The notes under the pieces were generated by a model that was not told the origin of the DNA, searched no databases, and saw only the letters and a list, made by a program, of their open reading frames with translations. From contig CP136068.1 in the NCBI GenBank assembly GCA_032622095.1, positions 1,361,607 through 1,425,606 of the forward strand: a stretch of DNA of 64,000 nt, in the 5' to 3' direction. The position numbers and the translations under genes are program-made. Below are positions 40,806 through 55,498 of this stretch, one piece after another. The first letter of the stretch is position 1. Each line of letters begins with the position of its first letter. This stretch comes from Siphonodentalium dalli. Taxonomy: Eukaryota; Mollusca; Scaphopoda; Gadilida; Siphonodentaliidae.

Positions 40806-41580
40806 TATGGATGGAATTATAAACCATAGGGGGTGTTATGGAGGGAATTATAAACCATAGTGGGTGTTATGGAGGGAATTATAAACCATAGAGGGTGTTA
40901 TGGAGGGAATTATAAACCATAGGGGGTGTTATGGATGGAATTATAAACCATAGTGGGTGTTATGGAGGGAATTATAAACCATAGGGGGTGTTATGGATGG
41001 AATTATAAACCATAGTGGGTGTTATGGATGGAATTATAAACCATAGTGGGGTGTTATGGATGGAATTATAAACCATAGTGGGGTGTTATGGATGGAATTA
41101 TAAACCATAGTGGGTGTTATGGAGGGAATTATAAACCATAGGGGGTGTTATGGTGGGAATTATAAACCATAGGGGGTGTTATGGAGGGAATTATAAACCA
41201 TAGGGGGTGTTATGGATGGAATTATAAACCATAGTGGGGTGTTATGGAGGGAATTATAAACCATAGGGGGTGTTATGGAGGGAATTATAAACCATAGGGG
41301 GTGTTATGGTGGGAATTATAAACCATAGTGGGTGTTATGGAGGGAATTATAAACCATAGGGGGGTGTTATGGAGGGAATTATAAACCATAGTGGGTGTTA
41401 TGGATGGGAATTATAAACCATAGTGGGTGTTATGTAGGGAATTATAAACCATAGTGGGTGTTATGGATGGGAATTATAAACCATAGTGGGTGTTATGGAT
41501 GGAATTATAAACCATAGGGGGTGTTATGGAGGGAATTATAAACCATAGGGGGTGTTATGGATGGGAATTATAAACCATAG

Positions 41581-41605
41581 GGGGTGTTATGGAATTATAA
41601 ACCAT
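41581..41605 (+). repeat. Shortened satellite unit
   Basis: TGTTATGG runs directly into AATTATAAACC, so this unit lacks about four bases of its ending. It lies at the left edge of a 478-bp duplication. Confidence 0.8.
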
Positions 41606-42520
41606 AGGGGGTGTTATGGATGGGAATTATAAACCATAGGGGGTGTTATGGATGGGAATTATAAACCATAGGGGGTGTTATGGATGGGAATTATAAACCA
41701 TAGGGGGTGTTATGGATGGAATTATAAACCATAGTGGGTGTTATGGATGGAATTATAAACCATAGGGGGGTGTTATGGATGGAATTATAAACCATAGGGG
41801 GGTATTATGGATGGAATTATAAACCATAGGGGGGTGTTATGGAGGGAATTATAAACCATAGTGGGTGTTATGGAGGGAATTATAAACCATAGTGGGGTGT
41901 TATGGATGGGAATTATAAACCATAGTGGGGTGTTATGGAGGGAATTATAAACCATAGTGGGGTGTTATGGATGGGAATTATAAACCATAGTGGGGTGTTA
42001 TGGAGGGAATTATAAACCATAGGGGGGTGTTATGGAGGGAATTATAAACCATAGGGGGTGTTATGGATGGAATTATAAACCATAGGGGGTGTTATGGATG
42101 GGAATTATAAACCATAGGGGGTGTTATGGATGGGAATTATAAACCATAGGGGGTGTTATGGATGGGAATTATAAACCATAGGGGGTGTTATGGATGGAAT
42201 TATAAACCATAGTGGGTGTTATGGATGGAATTATAAACCATAGGGGGGTGTTATGGATGGAATTATAAACCATAGGGGGGTGTTATGGATGGAATTATAA
42301 ACCATAGGGGGGTGTTATGGAGGGAATTATAAACCATAGTGGGTGTTATGGAGGGAATTATAAACCATAGTGGGGTGTTATGGATGGGAATTATAAACCA
42401 TAGTGGGGTGTTATGGAGGGAATTATAAACCATAGTGGGGTGTTATGGATGGGAATTATAAACCATAGTGGGGTGTTATGGAGGGAATTATAAACCATAG
42501 GGGGGTGTTATGGAGGGAAT
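41600..42520 (+). repeat. 478-bp tandem duplication
   Basis: Three to four GATGGG units, then GATGG units with long G-runs, then alternating GTGGGG-GATGGG and GTGGGG-GAGGG units, occur at about 41.60-42.03 kb and again at about 42.08-42.51 kb. The offset is 478 bp at the compared anchor. Copy 1 has a private GGTATTATG change near 41,803. Confidence 0.78.
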
Positions 42521-44699
42521 TATAAACCATAGTGGGTGTTATGGTGGGAATTATAAACCATAGGGGGTGTTATGGAGGGAATTATAAACCATAGGGGGTG
42601 TTATGGAGGGAATTATAAACCATAGGGGGTGTTATGGAGGGAATTATAAACCATAGGGGGTGTTATGGTGGGAATTATAAACCATAGTGGGGTGTTATGG
42701 AGGGAATTATAAACCATAGTGGGTGTTATGGATGGAATTATAAACCATAGTGGGGTGTTATGGAGGGAATTATAAACCATAGGGGGTGTTATGGATGGAA
42801 TTATAAACCATAGGGGGTGTTATGGAGGGAATTATAAACCATAGTGGGTGTTATGGAGGGAATTATAAACCATAGGGGGGTGTTATGGAGGGAATTATAA
42901 ACCATAGTGGGTGTTATGGATGGGAATTATAAACCATAGTGGGTGTTATGGATGGAATTATAAACCATAGGGGGTGTTATGGATGGGAATTATAAACCAT
43001 AGTGGGTGTTATGGATGGAATTATAAACCATAGGGGGTGTTATGGATGGAATTATAAACCATAGTGGGGTGTTATGGAGGGAATTATAAACCATAGTGGG
43101 TGTTATGGATGGAATTATAAACCATAGTGGGTGTTATGGAGGGAATTATAAACCATAGTGGGTGTTATGGAGGGAATTATAAACCATAGGGGGTGTTATG
43201 GAGGGAATTATAAACCATAGTGGGTGTTATGGAGGGAATTATAAACCATAGTGGGGTGTTATGGTTGGAATTATAAACCATAGTGGGTGTTATGGAGGGA
43301 ATTATAAACCATAGTGGGTGTTATGGATGGAATTATAAACCATAGGGGGTGTTATGGATGGAATTATAAACCATAGTGGGTGTTATGGAGGGAATTATAA
43401 ACCATAGGGGGTGTTATGGAGGGAATTATAAACCATAGTGGGTGTTATGGATGGAATTATAAACCATAGTGGGTGTTATGGATGGAATTATAAACCATAG
43501 GGGGTGTTATGGAGGGAATTATAAAACATAGGGGGTGTTATGGATGGGAATTATAAACCATAGGGGGTGTTATGGAGGGAATTATAAACCATAGTGGGTG
43601 TTATGGAGGGAATTATAAACCATAGGGGGTGTTATGGAGGGAATTATAAACCATAGTGGGTGTTATGGAGGGAATTATAAACCATAGGGGGTGTTATGGT
43701 GGGAATTATAAACCATAGGGGGTGTTATGGATGGGAATTATAAACCATAGTGGGTGTTATGGATGGGAATTATAAACCATAGGGGGTGTTATGGTGGGAA
43801 TTATAAACCATAGTGGGTGTTATGGTGGGAATTATAAACCATAGGGGGTGTTATGGATGGAATTATAAACCATAGGGGGGTGTTATGGAGGGAATTATAA
43901 ACCATAGTGGGGTGTTATGGAGGGAATTATAAACCATAGGGGGGTGTTATGGAGGGAATTATAAACCATAGGGGGTGTTATGGAGGGAATTATAAACCAT
44001 AGGGGGTGTTATGGTGGGAATTATAAACCATAGTGGGGTGTTATGGAGGGAATTATAAACCATAGTGGGTGTTATGATGGGAATTATAAACCATAGTGGG
44101 TGTTATGGAGGGAATTATAAACCATAGGGGGTGTTATGGAGGGAATTATAAACCATAGTGGGTGTTATGGAGGGAATTATAAACCATAGTGGGGTGTTAT
44201 GGATGGAATTATAAACCATAGTGGGTGTTATGGAGGGAATTATAAACCATAGGGGGTGTTATGGTGGGAATTATAAACCATAGGGGGGTGTTATGGAGGG
44301 AATTATAAACCATAGGGGGTGTTATGGAGGGAATTATAAACCATAGTGGGTGTTATGGATGGAATTATAAACCATAGTGGGTGTTATGGTGGGAATTATA
44401 AACCATAGTGGGTGTTATGGAGGGAATTATAAACCATAGGGGGTGTTATGGAGGGAATTATAAACCATAGTGGGTGTTATGGAGGGAATTATAAACCATA
44501 GTGGGTGTTATGGAGGGAATTATAAACCATAGGGGGTGTTATGGATGGAATTATAAACCATAGGGGGTGTTATGGAGGGAATTATAAACCATAGGGGGGT
44601 GTTATGGATGGAATTATAAACCATAGGGGGTGTTATGGTGGGAATTATAAACCATAGTGGGTGTTATGGAGGGAATTATAAACCATAGTGGGTGTTATG

Positions 44700-45400
44700 G
44701 AGGGAATTATAAACCATAGGGGGTGTTATGGATGGAATTATAAACCATAGGGGGTGTTATGGATGGAATTATAAACCATAGGGGGTGTTATGGAGGGAAT
44801 TATAAACCATAGTGGATGTTATGGAGGGAATTATAAACCATAGGGGGTGTTATGGAGGGAATTATAAACCATAGTGGATGTTATGGAGGGAATTATAAAC
44901 CATAGGGGGTGTTATGGAGGGAATTATAAACCATAGTGGGTGTTATGGAGGGAATTATAAACCATAGTGGGTGTTATGGAGGGAATTATAAACCATAGGG
45001 GGTGTTATGGATGGAATTATAAACCATAGGGGGTGTTATGGAGGGAATTATAAACCATAGGGGGGTGTTATGGATGGAATTATAAACCATAGGGGGTGTT
45101 ATGGTGGGAATTATAAACCATAGTGGGTGTTATGGAGGGAATTATAAACCATAGTGGGTGTTATGGAGGGAATTATAAACCATAGGGGGTGTTATGGATG
45201 GAATTATAAACCATAGGGGGTGTTATGGATGGAATTATAAACCATAGGGGGTGTTATGGAGGGAATTATAAACCATAGTGGATGTTATGGAGGGAATTAT
45301 AAACCATAGGGGGTGTTATGGAGGGAATTATAAACCATAGTGGATGTTATGGAGGGAATTATAAACCATAGGGGGTGTTATGGAGGGAATTATAAACCAT
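44700..45400 (+). repeat. 466-bp tandem duplication with GGATGTT marker
   Basis: A rare AGTGGATGTT variant occurs twice, 62 bp apart, at 44,811 and about 44,873. The pair recurs at 45,277 and about 45,339, an offset of 466 bp, in the same unit context. Confidence 0.8.
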
Positions 45401-45729
45401 AGGGGGGTGTTATGGAGGGAATTATAAACCATAGGGGGTGTTATGGAGGGAATTATAAACCATAGTGGGTGTTATGGAGGGAATTATAAACCATAGTGGG
45501 TGTTATGGAGGGAATTATAAACCATAGTGGGTGTTATGGAGGGAATTATAAACCATAGTGGGTGTTATGGAGGGAATTATAAACCATAGTGGGTGTTATG
45601 GAGGGAATTATAAACCATAGTGGGTGTTATGGAGGGAATTATAAACCATAGTGGGTGTTATGGAGGGAATTATAAACCATAGTGGGTGTTATGGATGGGA
45701 ATTATAAACCATAGGGGGTGTTATGGTGG

Positions 45730-48700
45730 GAATTATAAACCATAGTGGGTGTTATGGAGGGAATTATAAACCATAGTGGGTGTTATGGATGGAATTATAA
45801 ACCATAGGGGGGTGTTATGGAGGGAATTATAAACCATAGGGGGGTGTTATGGTGGGAATTATAAACCATAGTGGGGTGTTATGGAGGGAATTATAAACCA
45901 TAGTGGGGTGTTATGGAGGGAATTATAAACCTTAGTGGGTGTTATGGAGGGAATTATAAACCATAGTGGGGTGTTATGGAGGGAATTATAAACCATAGTG
46001 GGGTGTTATGGATGGAATTATAAACCTTAGTGGGTGTTATGGAGGGAATTATAAACCATAGTGGGGTGTTATGGATGGAATTATAAACCATAGTGGGTGT
46101 TATGGAGGGAATTATAAACCATAGTGGGTGTTATGGAGGGAATTATAAACCATAGTGGGTGTTATGGAGGGAATTATAAACCATAGTGGGTGTTATGGAG
46201 GGAATTATAAACCATAGTGGGTGTTATGGAGGGAATTATAAACCATAGGGGGTGTTATGGATGGAATTATAAACCATAGTGGGTGTTATGGATGGAATTA
46301 TAAACCATAGGGGGTGTTATGGTGGGAATTATAAACCATAGGGGGGTGTTATGGAGGGAATTATAAACCATAGGGGGTGTTATGGAGGGAATTATAAACC
46401 ATAGTGGGTGTTATGGAGGGAATTATAAACCATAGTGGGTGTTATGGAGGGAATTATAAACCATAGGGGGGTGTTATGGAGGGAATTATAAACCATAGGG
46501 GGGTGTTATGGAGGGAATTATAAACCATAGGGGGTGTTATGGAGGGAATTATAAACCATAGTGGGTGTTATGGAGGGAATTATAAACCATAGTGGGTGTT
46601 ATGGAGGGAATTATAAACCATAGGGGGTGTTATGGAGGGAATTATAAACCATAGGGGGTGTTATGGATGGAATTATAAACCATAGTGGGTGTTATGGATG
46701 GGAATTATAAACCATAGTGGGTGTTATGGAGGGAATTATCAACCATAGGGTGTGTTATGATGGGAATTATAAACCATAGTGGGTGTTATGGATGGGAATT
46801 ATAAACCATAGTGGGTGTTATGGATGGGAATTATAAACCATAGTGGGGTGTTATGGAGGGAATTATAAACCATAGGGGGGTGTTATGGAGGGAATTATCA
46901 ACCATAGGGTGTGTTATGATGGGAATTATAAACCATAGGGTGTGTTATGATGGGAATTATAAACCATAGGGGGGTGTTATGGATGGAATTATAAACCATA
47001 GTGGGGTGTTATGGAGGGAATTATAAACCATAGGGGGGTGTTATGGAGGGAATTATCAACCATAGGGTGTGTTATGATGGGAATTATAAACCATAGTGGG
47101 TGTTATGGATGGGAATTATAAACCATAGGGGGGTGTTATGGAGGGAATTATAAACCATAGGGGGTGTTATGGAGGGAATTATAAACCATAGTGGGTGTTA
47201 TGGATGGGAATTATAAACCATAGTGGGGTGTTATGGAGGGAATTATAAACCATAGGGGGGTGTTATGGATGGAATTATAAACCATAGGGGGTGTTATGGA
47301 TGGGAATTATAAACCATAGGGGGTGTTATGGATGGGAATTATAAACCATAGTGGGTGTTATGGATGGAATTATAAACCATAGGGGGTGTTATGGATGGAA
47401 TTATAAACCATAGTGGGGTGTTATGGATGGAATTATAAACCATAGGGGGTGTTATGGAGGGAATTATAAACCATAGTGGGGTGTTATGGATGGAATTATA
47501 AACCATAGTGGGTGTTATGGATGGAATTATAAACCATAGGGGGTGTTATGGAGGGAATTATAAACCATAGTGGGTGTTATGGATGGAATTATAAACCATA
47601 GGGGGGTGTTATGGATGGGAATTATAAACCATAGTGGGTGTTATGGATGGGAATTATAAACCATAGGGGGTGTTATGGAGGGAATTATAAACCATAGTGG
47701 GTGTTATGGATGGAATTATAAACCATAGGGGGGTGTTATGGATGGGAATTATAAACCATAGGGGGTGTTATGGATGGGAATTATAAACCATAGTGGGTGT
47801 TATGGATGGAATTATAAACCATAGTGGGTGTTATGGAGGGAATTATAAACCATAGTGGGTGTTATGGAGGGAATTATAAACCATAGGGGGGTGTTATGGA
47901 GGGAATTATAAACCATAGTGGGTGTTATGGAGGGAATTATAAACCATAGGGGGGTGTTATGGAGGGAATTATAAACCATAGGGGGGTGTTATGGAGGGAA
48001 TTATAAACCATAGGGGGGTGTTATGGAGGGAATTATAAACCATAGGGGGGTGTTATGGAGGGAATTATAAACCATAGTGGGGTGTTATGGATGGAATTAT
48101 AAACCATAGGGGGTGTTATGGATGGGAATTATAAACCATAGTGGGTGTTATGGATGGAATTATAAACCATAGTGGGGTGTTATGGATGGAATTATAAACC
48201 ATAGGGGGTGTTATGGAGGGAATTATAAACCATAGTGGGGTGTTATGGATGGAATTATAAACCATAGTGGGTGTTATGGATGGAATTATAAACCATAGTG
48301 GGTGTTATGGATGGAATTATAAACCATAGGGGGGTGTTATGGAGGGAATTATAAACCATAGTGGGTGTTATGGAGGGAATTATAAACCATAGTGGGTGTT
48401 ATGGATGGAATTATAAACCATAGTGGGGTGTTATGGAGGGAATTATAAACCATAGTGGGGTGTTATGGATGGAATTATAAACCATAGTGGGTGTTATGGT
48501 GGGAATTATAAACCATAGGGGGGTGTTATGGAGGGAATTATAAACCATAGGGGGTGTTATGGAGGGAATTATAAACCATAGGGGGTGTTATGGATGGGAA
48601 TTATAAACCATAGGGGGTGTTATGGAGGGAATTATAAACCATAGGGGGGTGTTATGGAGGGAATTATAAACCATAGGGGGTGTTATGGAGGGAATTATAA

Positions 48701-50850
48701 ACCATAGGGGGTGCTATGGAGGGAATTATAAACCATAGTGGGTGTTATGGATGGGAATTATAAACCATAGGGGGTGTTATGGATGGGAATTATAAACCAT
48801 ATGGGGTGTTATGGATGGAATTATAAACCATAGGGGGTGTTATGGATGGGAATTATAAACCATAGGGGGTGTTATGGAGGGAATTATAAACCATAGGGGG
48901 TGTTATGGAGGGAATTATAAACCATAGTGGGGTGTTATGGATGGGAATTATAAACCATAGTGGGTGTTATGGATGGGAATTATAAACCATATGGGGTGTT
49001 ATGGATGGAATTATAAACCATAGGGGGTGTTATGGTGGGAATTATAAACCATAGTGGGTGTTATGGAGGGAATTATAAACCATAGTGGGTGTTATGGATG
49101 GGAATTATAAACCATAGTGGGGTGTTATGGAGGGAATTATAAACCATAGGGGGTGTTATGGATGGAATTATAAACCATAGTGGGGTGTTATGGATGGAAT
49201 TATAAACCATAGGGGGTGTTATGGATGGAATTATAAACCATAGGGGGTGTTATGGATGGGAATTATAAACCATAGTGGGGTGTTATGGAGGGAATTATAA
49301 ACCATAGTGGGGTGTTATGGAGGGAATTATAAACCATAGGGGGGTGTTATGGAGGGAATTATAAACCATAGGGGGGTGTTATGGATGGAATTATAAACCA
49401 TAGGGGGGTGTTATGGAGGGAATTATAAACCATAGGGGGGTGTTATGGATGGAATTATAAACCATAGTGGGGTGTTATGGAGGGAATTATAAACCATAGG
49501 GGGTGTTATGGATGGAATTATAAACCATAGTGGGGTGTTATGGAGGGAATTATAAACCATAGGGGGTGTTATGGAGGGAATTATAAACCATAGGGGGGTG
49601 TTATGGTGGGAATTATAAACCATATGGGGTGTTATGGATGGAATTATAAACCATAGGGGGTGTTATGGTGGGAATTATAAACCATAGGGGGTGTTATGGA
49701 GGGAATTATAAACCATAGTGGGTGTTATGGATGGGAATTATAAACCATAGTGGGTGTTATGGAGGGAATTATAAACCATAGGGGGTGTTATGGAGGGAAT
49801 TATAAACCATAGTGGGTGTTATGGATGGAATTATAAACCATAGGGGGTGTTATGGAGGGAATTATAAACCATAGGGGGTGTTATGGAGGGAATTATAAAC
49901 CATAGGGGGTGTTATGGAGGGAATTATAAACCATAGGGGGTGTTATGGATGGAATTATAAACCATAGGGGGTGTTATGGAGGGAATTATAAACCATAGTG
50001 GGTGTTATGGAGGGAATTATAAACCATAGTGGGTGTTATGGATAGAATTATAAACCATAGGGGGTGTTATGGATGGAATTATAAACCATAGGGGGTGTTA
50101 TGGAGGGAATTATAAACCATAGTGGGGTGTTATGGATGGAATTATAAACCATAGGGGGTGTTATGGTGGGAATTATAAACCATAGGGGGTGTTATGGTGG
50201 GAATTATAAACCATAGTGGGTGTTATGGATGGGAATTATAAACCATAGTGGGTGTTATGGATGGGAATTATAAACCATAGGGGGTGTTATGGTGGGAATT
50301 ATAAACCATAGGGGGTGTTATGGGGGGAATTATAAACCATAGTGGGTGTTATGGAGGGAATTATAAACCATAGTGGGTGTTATGGATGGGAATTATAAAC
50401 CATAGTGGGTGTTATGGATGGGAATTATAAACCATAGTGGGTGTTATGGAGGGAATTATAAACCATAGGGGGTGTTATGGAGGGAATTATAAACCATAGG
50501 GGGTGTTATGGATGGGAATTATAAACCATAGTGGGTGTTATGGTGGGAATTATAAACCATAGTGGGTGTTATGGTGGGAATTATAAACCATAGTGGGTGT
50601 TATGGATGGGAATTATAAACCATAGGGGGTGTTATGGTGGGAATTATAAACCATAGGGGGTGTTATGGAGGGAATTATAAACCATAGGGGGTGTTATGGA
50701 TGGGAATTATAAACCATAGTGGGTGTTATGGTGGGAATTATAAACCATAGGGGGTGTTATGGATGGGAATTATAAACCATAGTGGGTGTTATGGAGGGAA
50801 TTATAAACCATAGGGGGGTGTTATGGAGGGAATTATAAACCATAGGGGGT
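45730..50850 (+). repeat. 5.1-kb block duplicated 13.15 kb downstream, copy 1
   Basis: It shares an ordered series of rare markers with 58.9-64.0 kb: CCTTAG units (45,931 versus 59,078), TTATCAACC units with the GGGTGTG run and ATGATGGG ending (46,740 versus 59,919), CATATGGGG units (48,801, 48,991 and 49,623 versus 61,951, 62,141 and 62,803) and a G6 ending (50,321 versus 63,469). Offsets stay within 13,147-13,180 bp. Shifts correspond to gain or loss of single units: for example copy 1 lacks one 31-bp GATGG unit near 49.52 kb and has one more G near 49.59 kb. The left edge is approximate. Confidence 0.88.
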
Positions 50851-53678
50851 GTTATGGATGGAATTATAAACCATAGGGGGGTGTTATGGAGGGAATTATA
50901 AACCATAGTGGGGTGTTATGGTGGGAATTATAAACCATAGGGGGTGTTATGGATGGAATTATAAACCATAGGGGGGTGTTATGGAGGGAATTATAAACCA
51001 TAGGGGGTGTTATGGATGGAATTATAAACCATAGGGGGTGTTATGGAGGGAATTATAAACCATAGGGGGTGTTATGGATGGAATTATAAACCATAGGGGG
51101 TGTTATGGTGGGAATTATAAACCATAGTGGGTGTTATGGAGGGAATTATAAACCATAGGGGGTGTTATGGAGGGAATTATAAACCATAGGGGGTGTTATG
51201 GTGGGAATTATAAACCATAGGGGGTGTTATGGAGGGAATTATAAACCATAGGGGGGTGTTATGGAGGGAATTATAAACCATATGGGGTGTTATGGAGGGA
51301 ATTATAAACCATAGTGGGGTGTTATGGAGGGAATTATCAACCATAGTGGGTGTTATGGAGGGAATTATAAACCATAGTGGGGTGTTATGGAGGGAATTAT
51401 CAACCATAGTGGGTGTTATGGAGGGAATTATAAACCATAGGGGGTGTTATGGATGGAATTATAAACCATAGGGGGTGTTATGGAGGGAATTATAAACCAT
51501 AGGGGGTGTTATGGAGGGAATTATAAACCATAGTGGGGTGTTATGGAGGGAATTATCAACCATAGTGGGTGTTATGGATGGAATTATAAACCATAGTGGG
51601 TGTTATGGTGGGAATTATAAACCATAGGGGGTGTTATGGAGGGAATTATAAACCATAGTGGGTGTTATGGATGGAATTATAAACCATAGGGGGGTGTTAT
51701 GGAGGGAATTATAAACCATAGTGGGTGTTATGGATGGAATTATAAACCATAGTGGGTGTTATGGAGGGAATTATAAACCATAGTGGGTGTTATGGAGGGA
51801 ATTATAAACCATAGTGGGGTGTTATGGAGGGAATTATAAACCATAGGGGGTGTTATGGAGGGAATTATAAACCATAGGGGGTGTTATGGAGGGAATTATA
51901 AACCATAGTGGGTGTTATGGATGGAATTATAAACCATAGTGGGTGTTATGGAGGGAATTATAAACCATAGTGGGTGTTATGGATGGAATTATAAACCATA
52001 GGGGGTGTTATGGAGGGAATTATAAACCATAGGGGGTGTTATGGAGGGAATTATAAACCATAGTGGGTGTTATGGAGGGAATTATAAACCATAGGGGGTG
52101 TTATGGGGGGAATTATAAACCATAGGGGGTGTTATGGAGGGAATTATAAACCATAGGGGGTGTTATGGTGGGAATTATAAACCATAGTGGGTGTTATGGA
52201 GGGAATTATAAACCATAGTGGGTGTTATGGATGGAATTATAAACCATAGGGGGTGTTATGGAGGGAATTATAAACCATAGTAGGTGTTATGGAGGGAATT
52301 ATAAACCATAGTGGGTGTTATGGAGGGAATTATAAACCATAGTGGGTGTTATGGATGGAATTATAAACCATAGTGGGTGTTATGGAGGGAATTATAAACC
52401 ATAGTAGGTGTTATGGAGGGAATTATAAACCATAGGGGGGTGTTATGGAGGGAATTATAAACCATAGTGGGGTGTTATGGAGGGAATTATAAACCATAGG
52501 GGGTGTTATGGAGGGAATTATAAACCATAGGGGGTGTTATGGAGGGAATTATAAACCATAGTGGGTGTTATGGATGGAATTATAAACCATAGTGGGTGTT
52601 ATGGAGGGAATTATAAACCATAGTGGGTGTTATGGATGGAATTATAAACCATAGGGGGTGTTATGGAGGGAATTATAAACCATAGTGGGTGTTATGGATG
52701 GAATTATAAACCATAGTGGGTGTTATGGAGGGAATTATAAACCATAGGGGGTGTTATGGAGGGAATTATAAACCATAGGGGGTGTTATGGAGGGAATTAT
52801 AAACCATAGGGGGTGTTATGGAGGGAATTATAAACCATAGGGGGTGTTATGGTGGGAATTATAAACCATAGGGGGTGTTATGGAGGGAATTATAAACCAT
52901 AGGGGGTGTTATGGAGGGAATTATAAACCATAGTGGATGTTATGGAGGGAATTATAAACCATAGGGGGTGTTATGGAGGGAATTATAAACCATAGGGGGT
53001 GTTATGGAGGGAATTATAAACCATAGGGGGTGTTATGGTGGGAATTATAAACCATAGTGGGTGTTATGGAGGGAATTATAAACCATAGTGGGGTGTTATG
53101 GTGGGAATTATAAACCATAGGGGGGTGTTATGGAGGGAATTATAAACCATAGTGGGTGTTATGGTGGGAATTATAAACCATAGGGGGTGTTATGGAGGGA
53201 ATTATAAACCATAGTGGGTGTTATGGATGGAATTATAAACCATAGGGGGTGTTATGGAGGGAATTATAAACCATAGGGGGTGTTATGGATGGAATTATAA
53301 ACCATAGTGGGTGTTATGGAGGGAATTATAAACCATAGTGGGTGTTATGGATGGAATTATAAACCATAGTGGGTGTTATGGTGGGAATTATAAACCATAG
53401 TGGGTGTTATGGTGGGAATTATAAACCATAGGGGGTGTTATGGAGGGAATTATAAACCATAGTGGGTGTTATGGAGGGAATTATAAACCATAGTGGGTGT
53501 TATGGTGGGAATTATAAACCATAGGGGGTGTTATGGTGGGAATTATAAACCATAGTGGGTGTTATGGAGGGAATTATAAACCATAGTGGGTGTTATGGAG
53601 GGAATTATAAACCATAGTGGGTGTTATGGAGGGAATTATAAACCATAGTGGGTGTTATGGTGGGAATTATAAACCATA

Positions 53679-54050
53679 GGGGGTGTTATGGAGGGAATTA
53701 TAAACCATAGTGGGTGTTATGGAGGGAATTATAAACCATAGTGGGTGTTATGGAGGGAATTATAAACCATAGGGGGTGTTATGGTGGGAATTATAAACCA
53801 TAGTGGGTGTTATGGTGGGAATTATAAACCATAGTGGGTGTTATGGTGGGAATTATAAACCATAGGGGGTGTTATGGAGGGAATTATAAACCATAGTGGG
53901 TGTTATGGAGGGAATTATAAACCATAGTGGGTGTTATGGAGGGAATTATAAACCATAGGGGGTGTTATGGTGGGAATTATAAACCATAGTGGGTGTTATG
54001 GTGGGAATTATAAACCATAGTGGGTGTTATGGAGGGAATTATAAACCATA
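53679..54050 (+). repeat. Six-unit (186-bp) higher-order repeat, two copies
   Basis: The order is GGGGG-GAGGG, then two TGGG-GAGGG, then GGGGG-GTGGG, then two TGGG-GTGGG, and it starts over after 186 bp. The final unit of copy 2 ends GAGGG instead of GTGGG. Confidence 0.72.
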
Positions 54051-55498
54051 GTGGGTGTTATGGATGGAATTATAAACCATAGTGGGTGTTATGGAGGGAA
54101 TTATAAACCATAGTGGGTGTTATGGTGGGAATTATAAACCATAGGGGGTGTTATGGAGGGAATTATAAACCATAGTGGGTGTTATGGAGGGAATTATAAA
54201 CCATAGTGGGTGTTATGGATGGGAATTATAAACCATAGTGGGTGTTATGGATGGGAATTATAAACCATAGTGGGTGTTATGGATGGGAATTATAAACCAT
54301 AGTGGGGTGTTATGGAGGGAATTATAAACCATAGTGGGTGTTATGGATGGGAATTATAAACCATAGTGGGTGTTATGGATGGGAATTATAAACCATAGTG
54401 GGTGTTATGGAGGGAATTATAAACCATAGTGGGTGTTATGGAGGGAATTATAAACCATAGTGGGTGTTATGGATGGGAATTATAAACCATAGTGGGTGTT
54501 ATGGATGGGAATTATAAACCATAGTGGGTGTTATGGATGGGAATTATAAACCATAGTGGGTGTTATGGATGGGAATTATAAACCATAGTGGGTGTTATGG
54601 ATGGAATTATAAACCATAGGGGGTGTTATGGAGGGAATTATAAACCATAGGGGGTGTTATGGATGGGAATTATAAACCATAGGGGGTGTTATGGAGGGAA
54701 TTATAAACCATAGGGGGTGTTATGGAGGGAATTATAAACCATAGTGGGTGTTATGGAGGGAATTATAAACCATAGTGGGGTGTTATGGATGGGAATTATA
54801 AACCATAGTGGGTGTTATGGAGGGAATTATAAACTATAGGGGGTGTTATGGTGGGAATTATAAACCATAGGGGGGTGTTATGGAGGGAATTATAAACCAT
54901 AGGGGGTGTTATGGTGGGAATTATAAACCATAGGGGGGTGTTATGGAGGGAATTATAAACCATAGGGGGTGTTATGGATGGAATTATAAACCATAGGGGG
55001 TGTTATGGTGGGAATTATAAACCATAGTGGGGTGTTATGGTTGGAATTATAAACCATAGGGGGGTGTTATGGAGGGAATTATAAACCATAGGGGGTGTTA
55101 TGGTGGGAATTATAAACCATAGTGGGTGTTATGGATGGAATTATAAACCATAGGGGGTGTTATGGAGGGAATTATAAACCATAGGGGGTGTTATGGAGGG
55201 AATTATAAACCATAGGGGGTGTTATGGTGGGAATTATAAACCATAGTGGGTGTTATGGATGGAATTATAAACCATAGTGGGTGTTATGGATGGGAATTAT
55301 AAACCATAGTGGGTGTTATGGATGGGAATTATAAACCATAGTGGGTGTTATGGTGGGAATTATAAACCATAGTGGGTGTTATGGATGGGAATTATAAACC
55401 ATAGTGGGTGTTATGGATGGGAATTATAAACCATAGGGGGTGTTATGGACGGAATTATAAACCATAGGGGGTGTTATGGATGGGAATTATAAACCATA

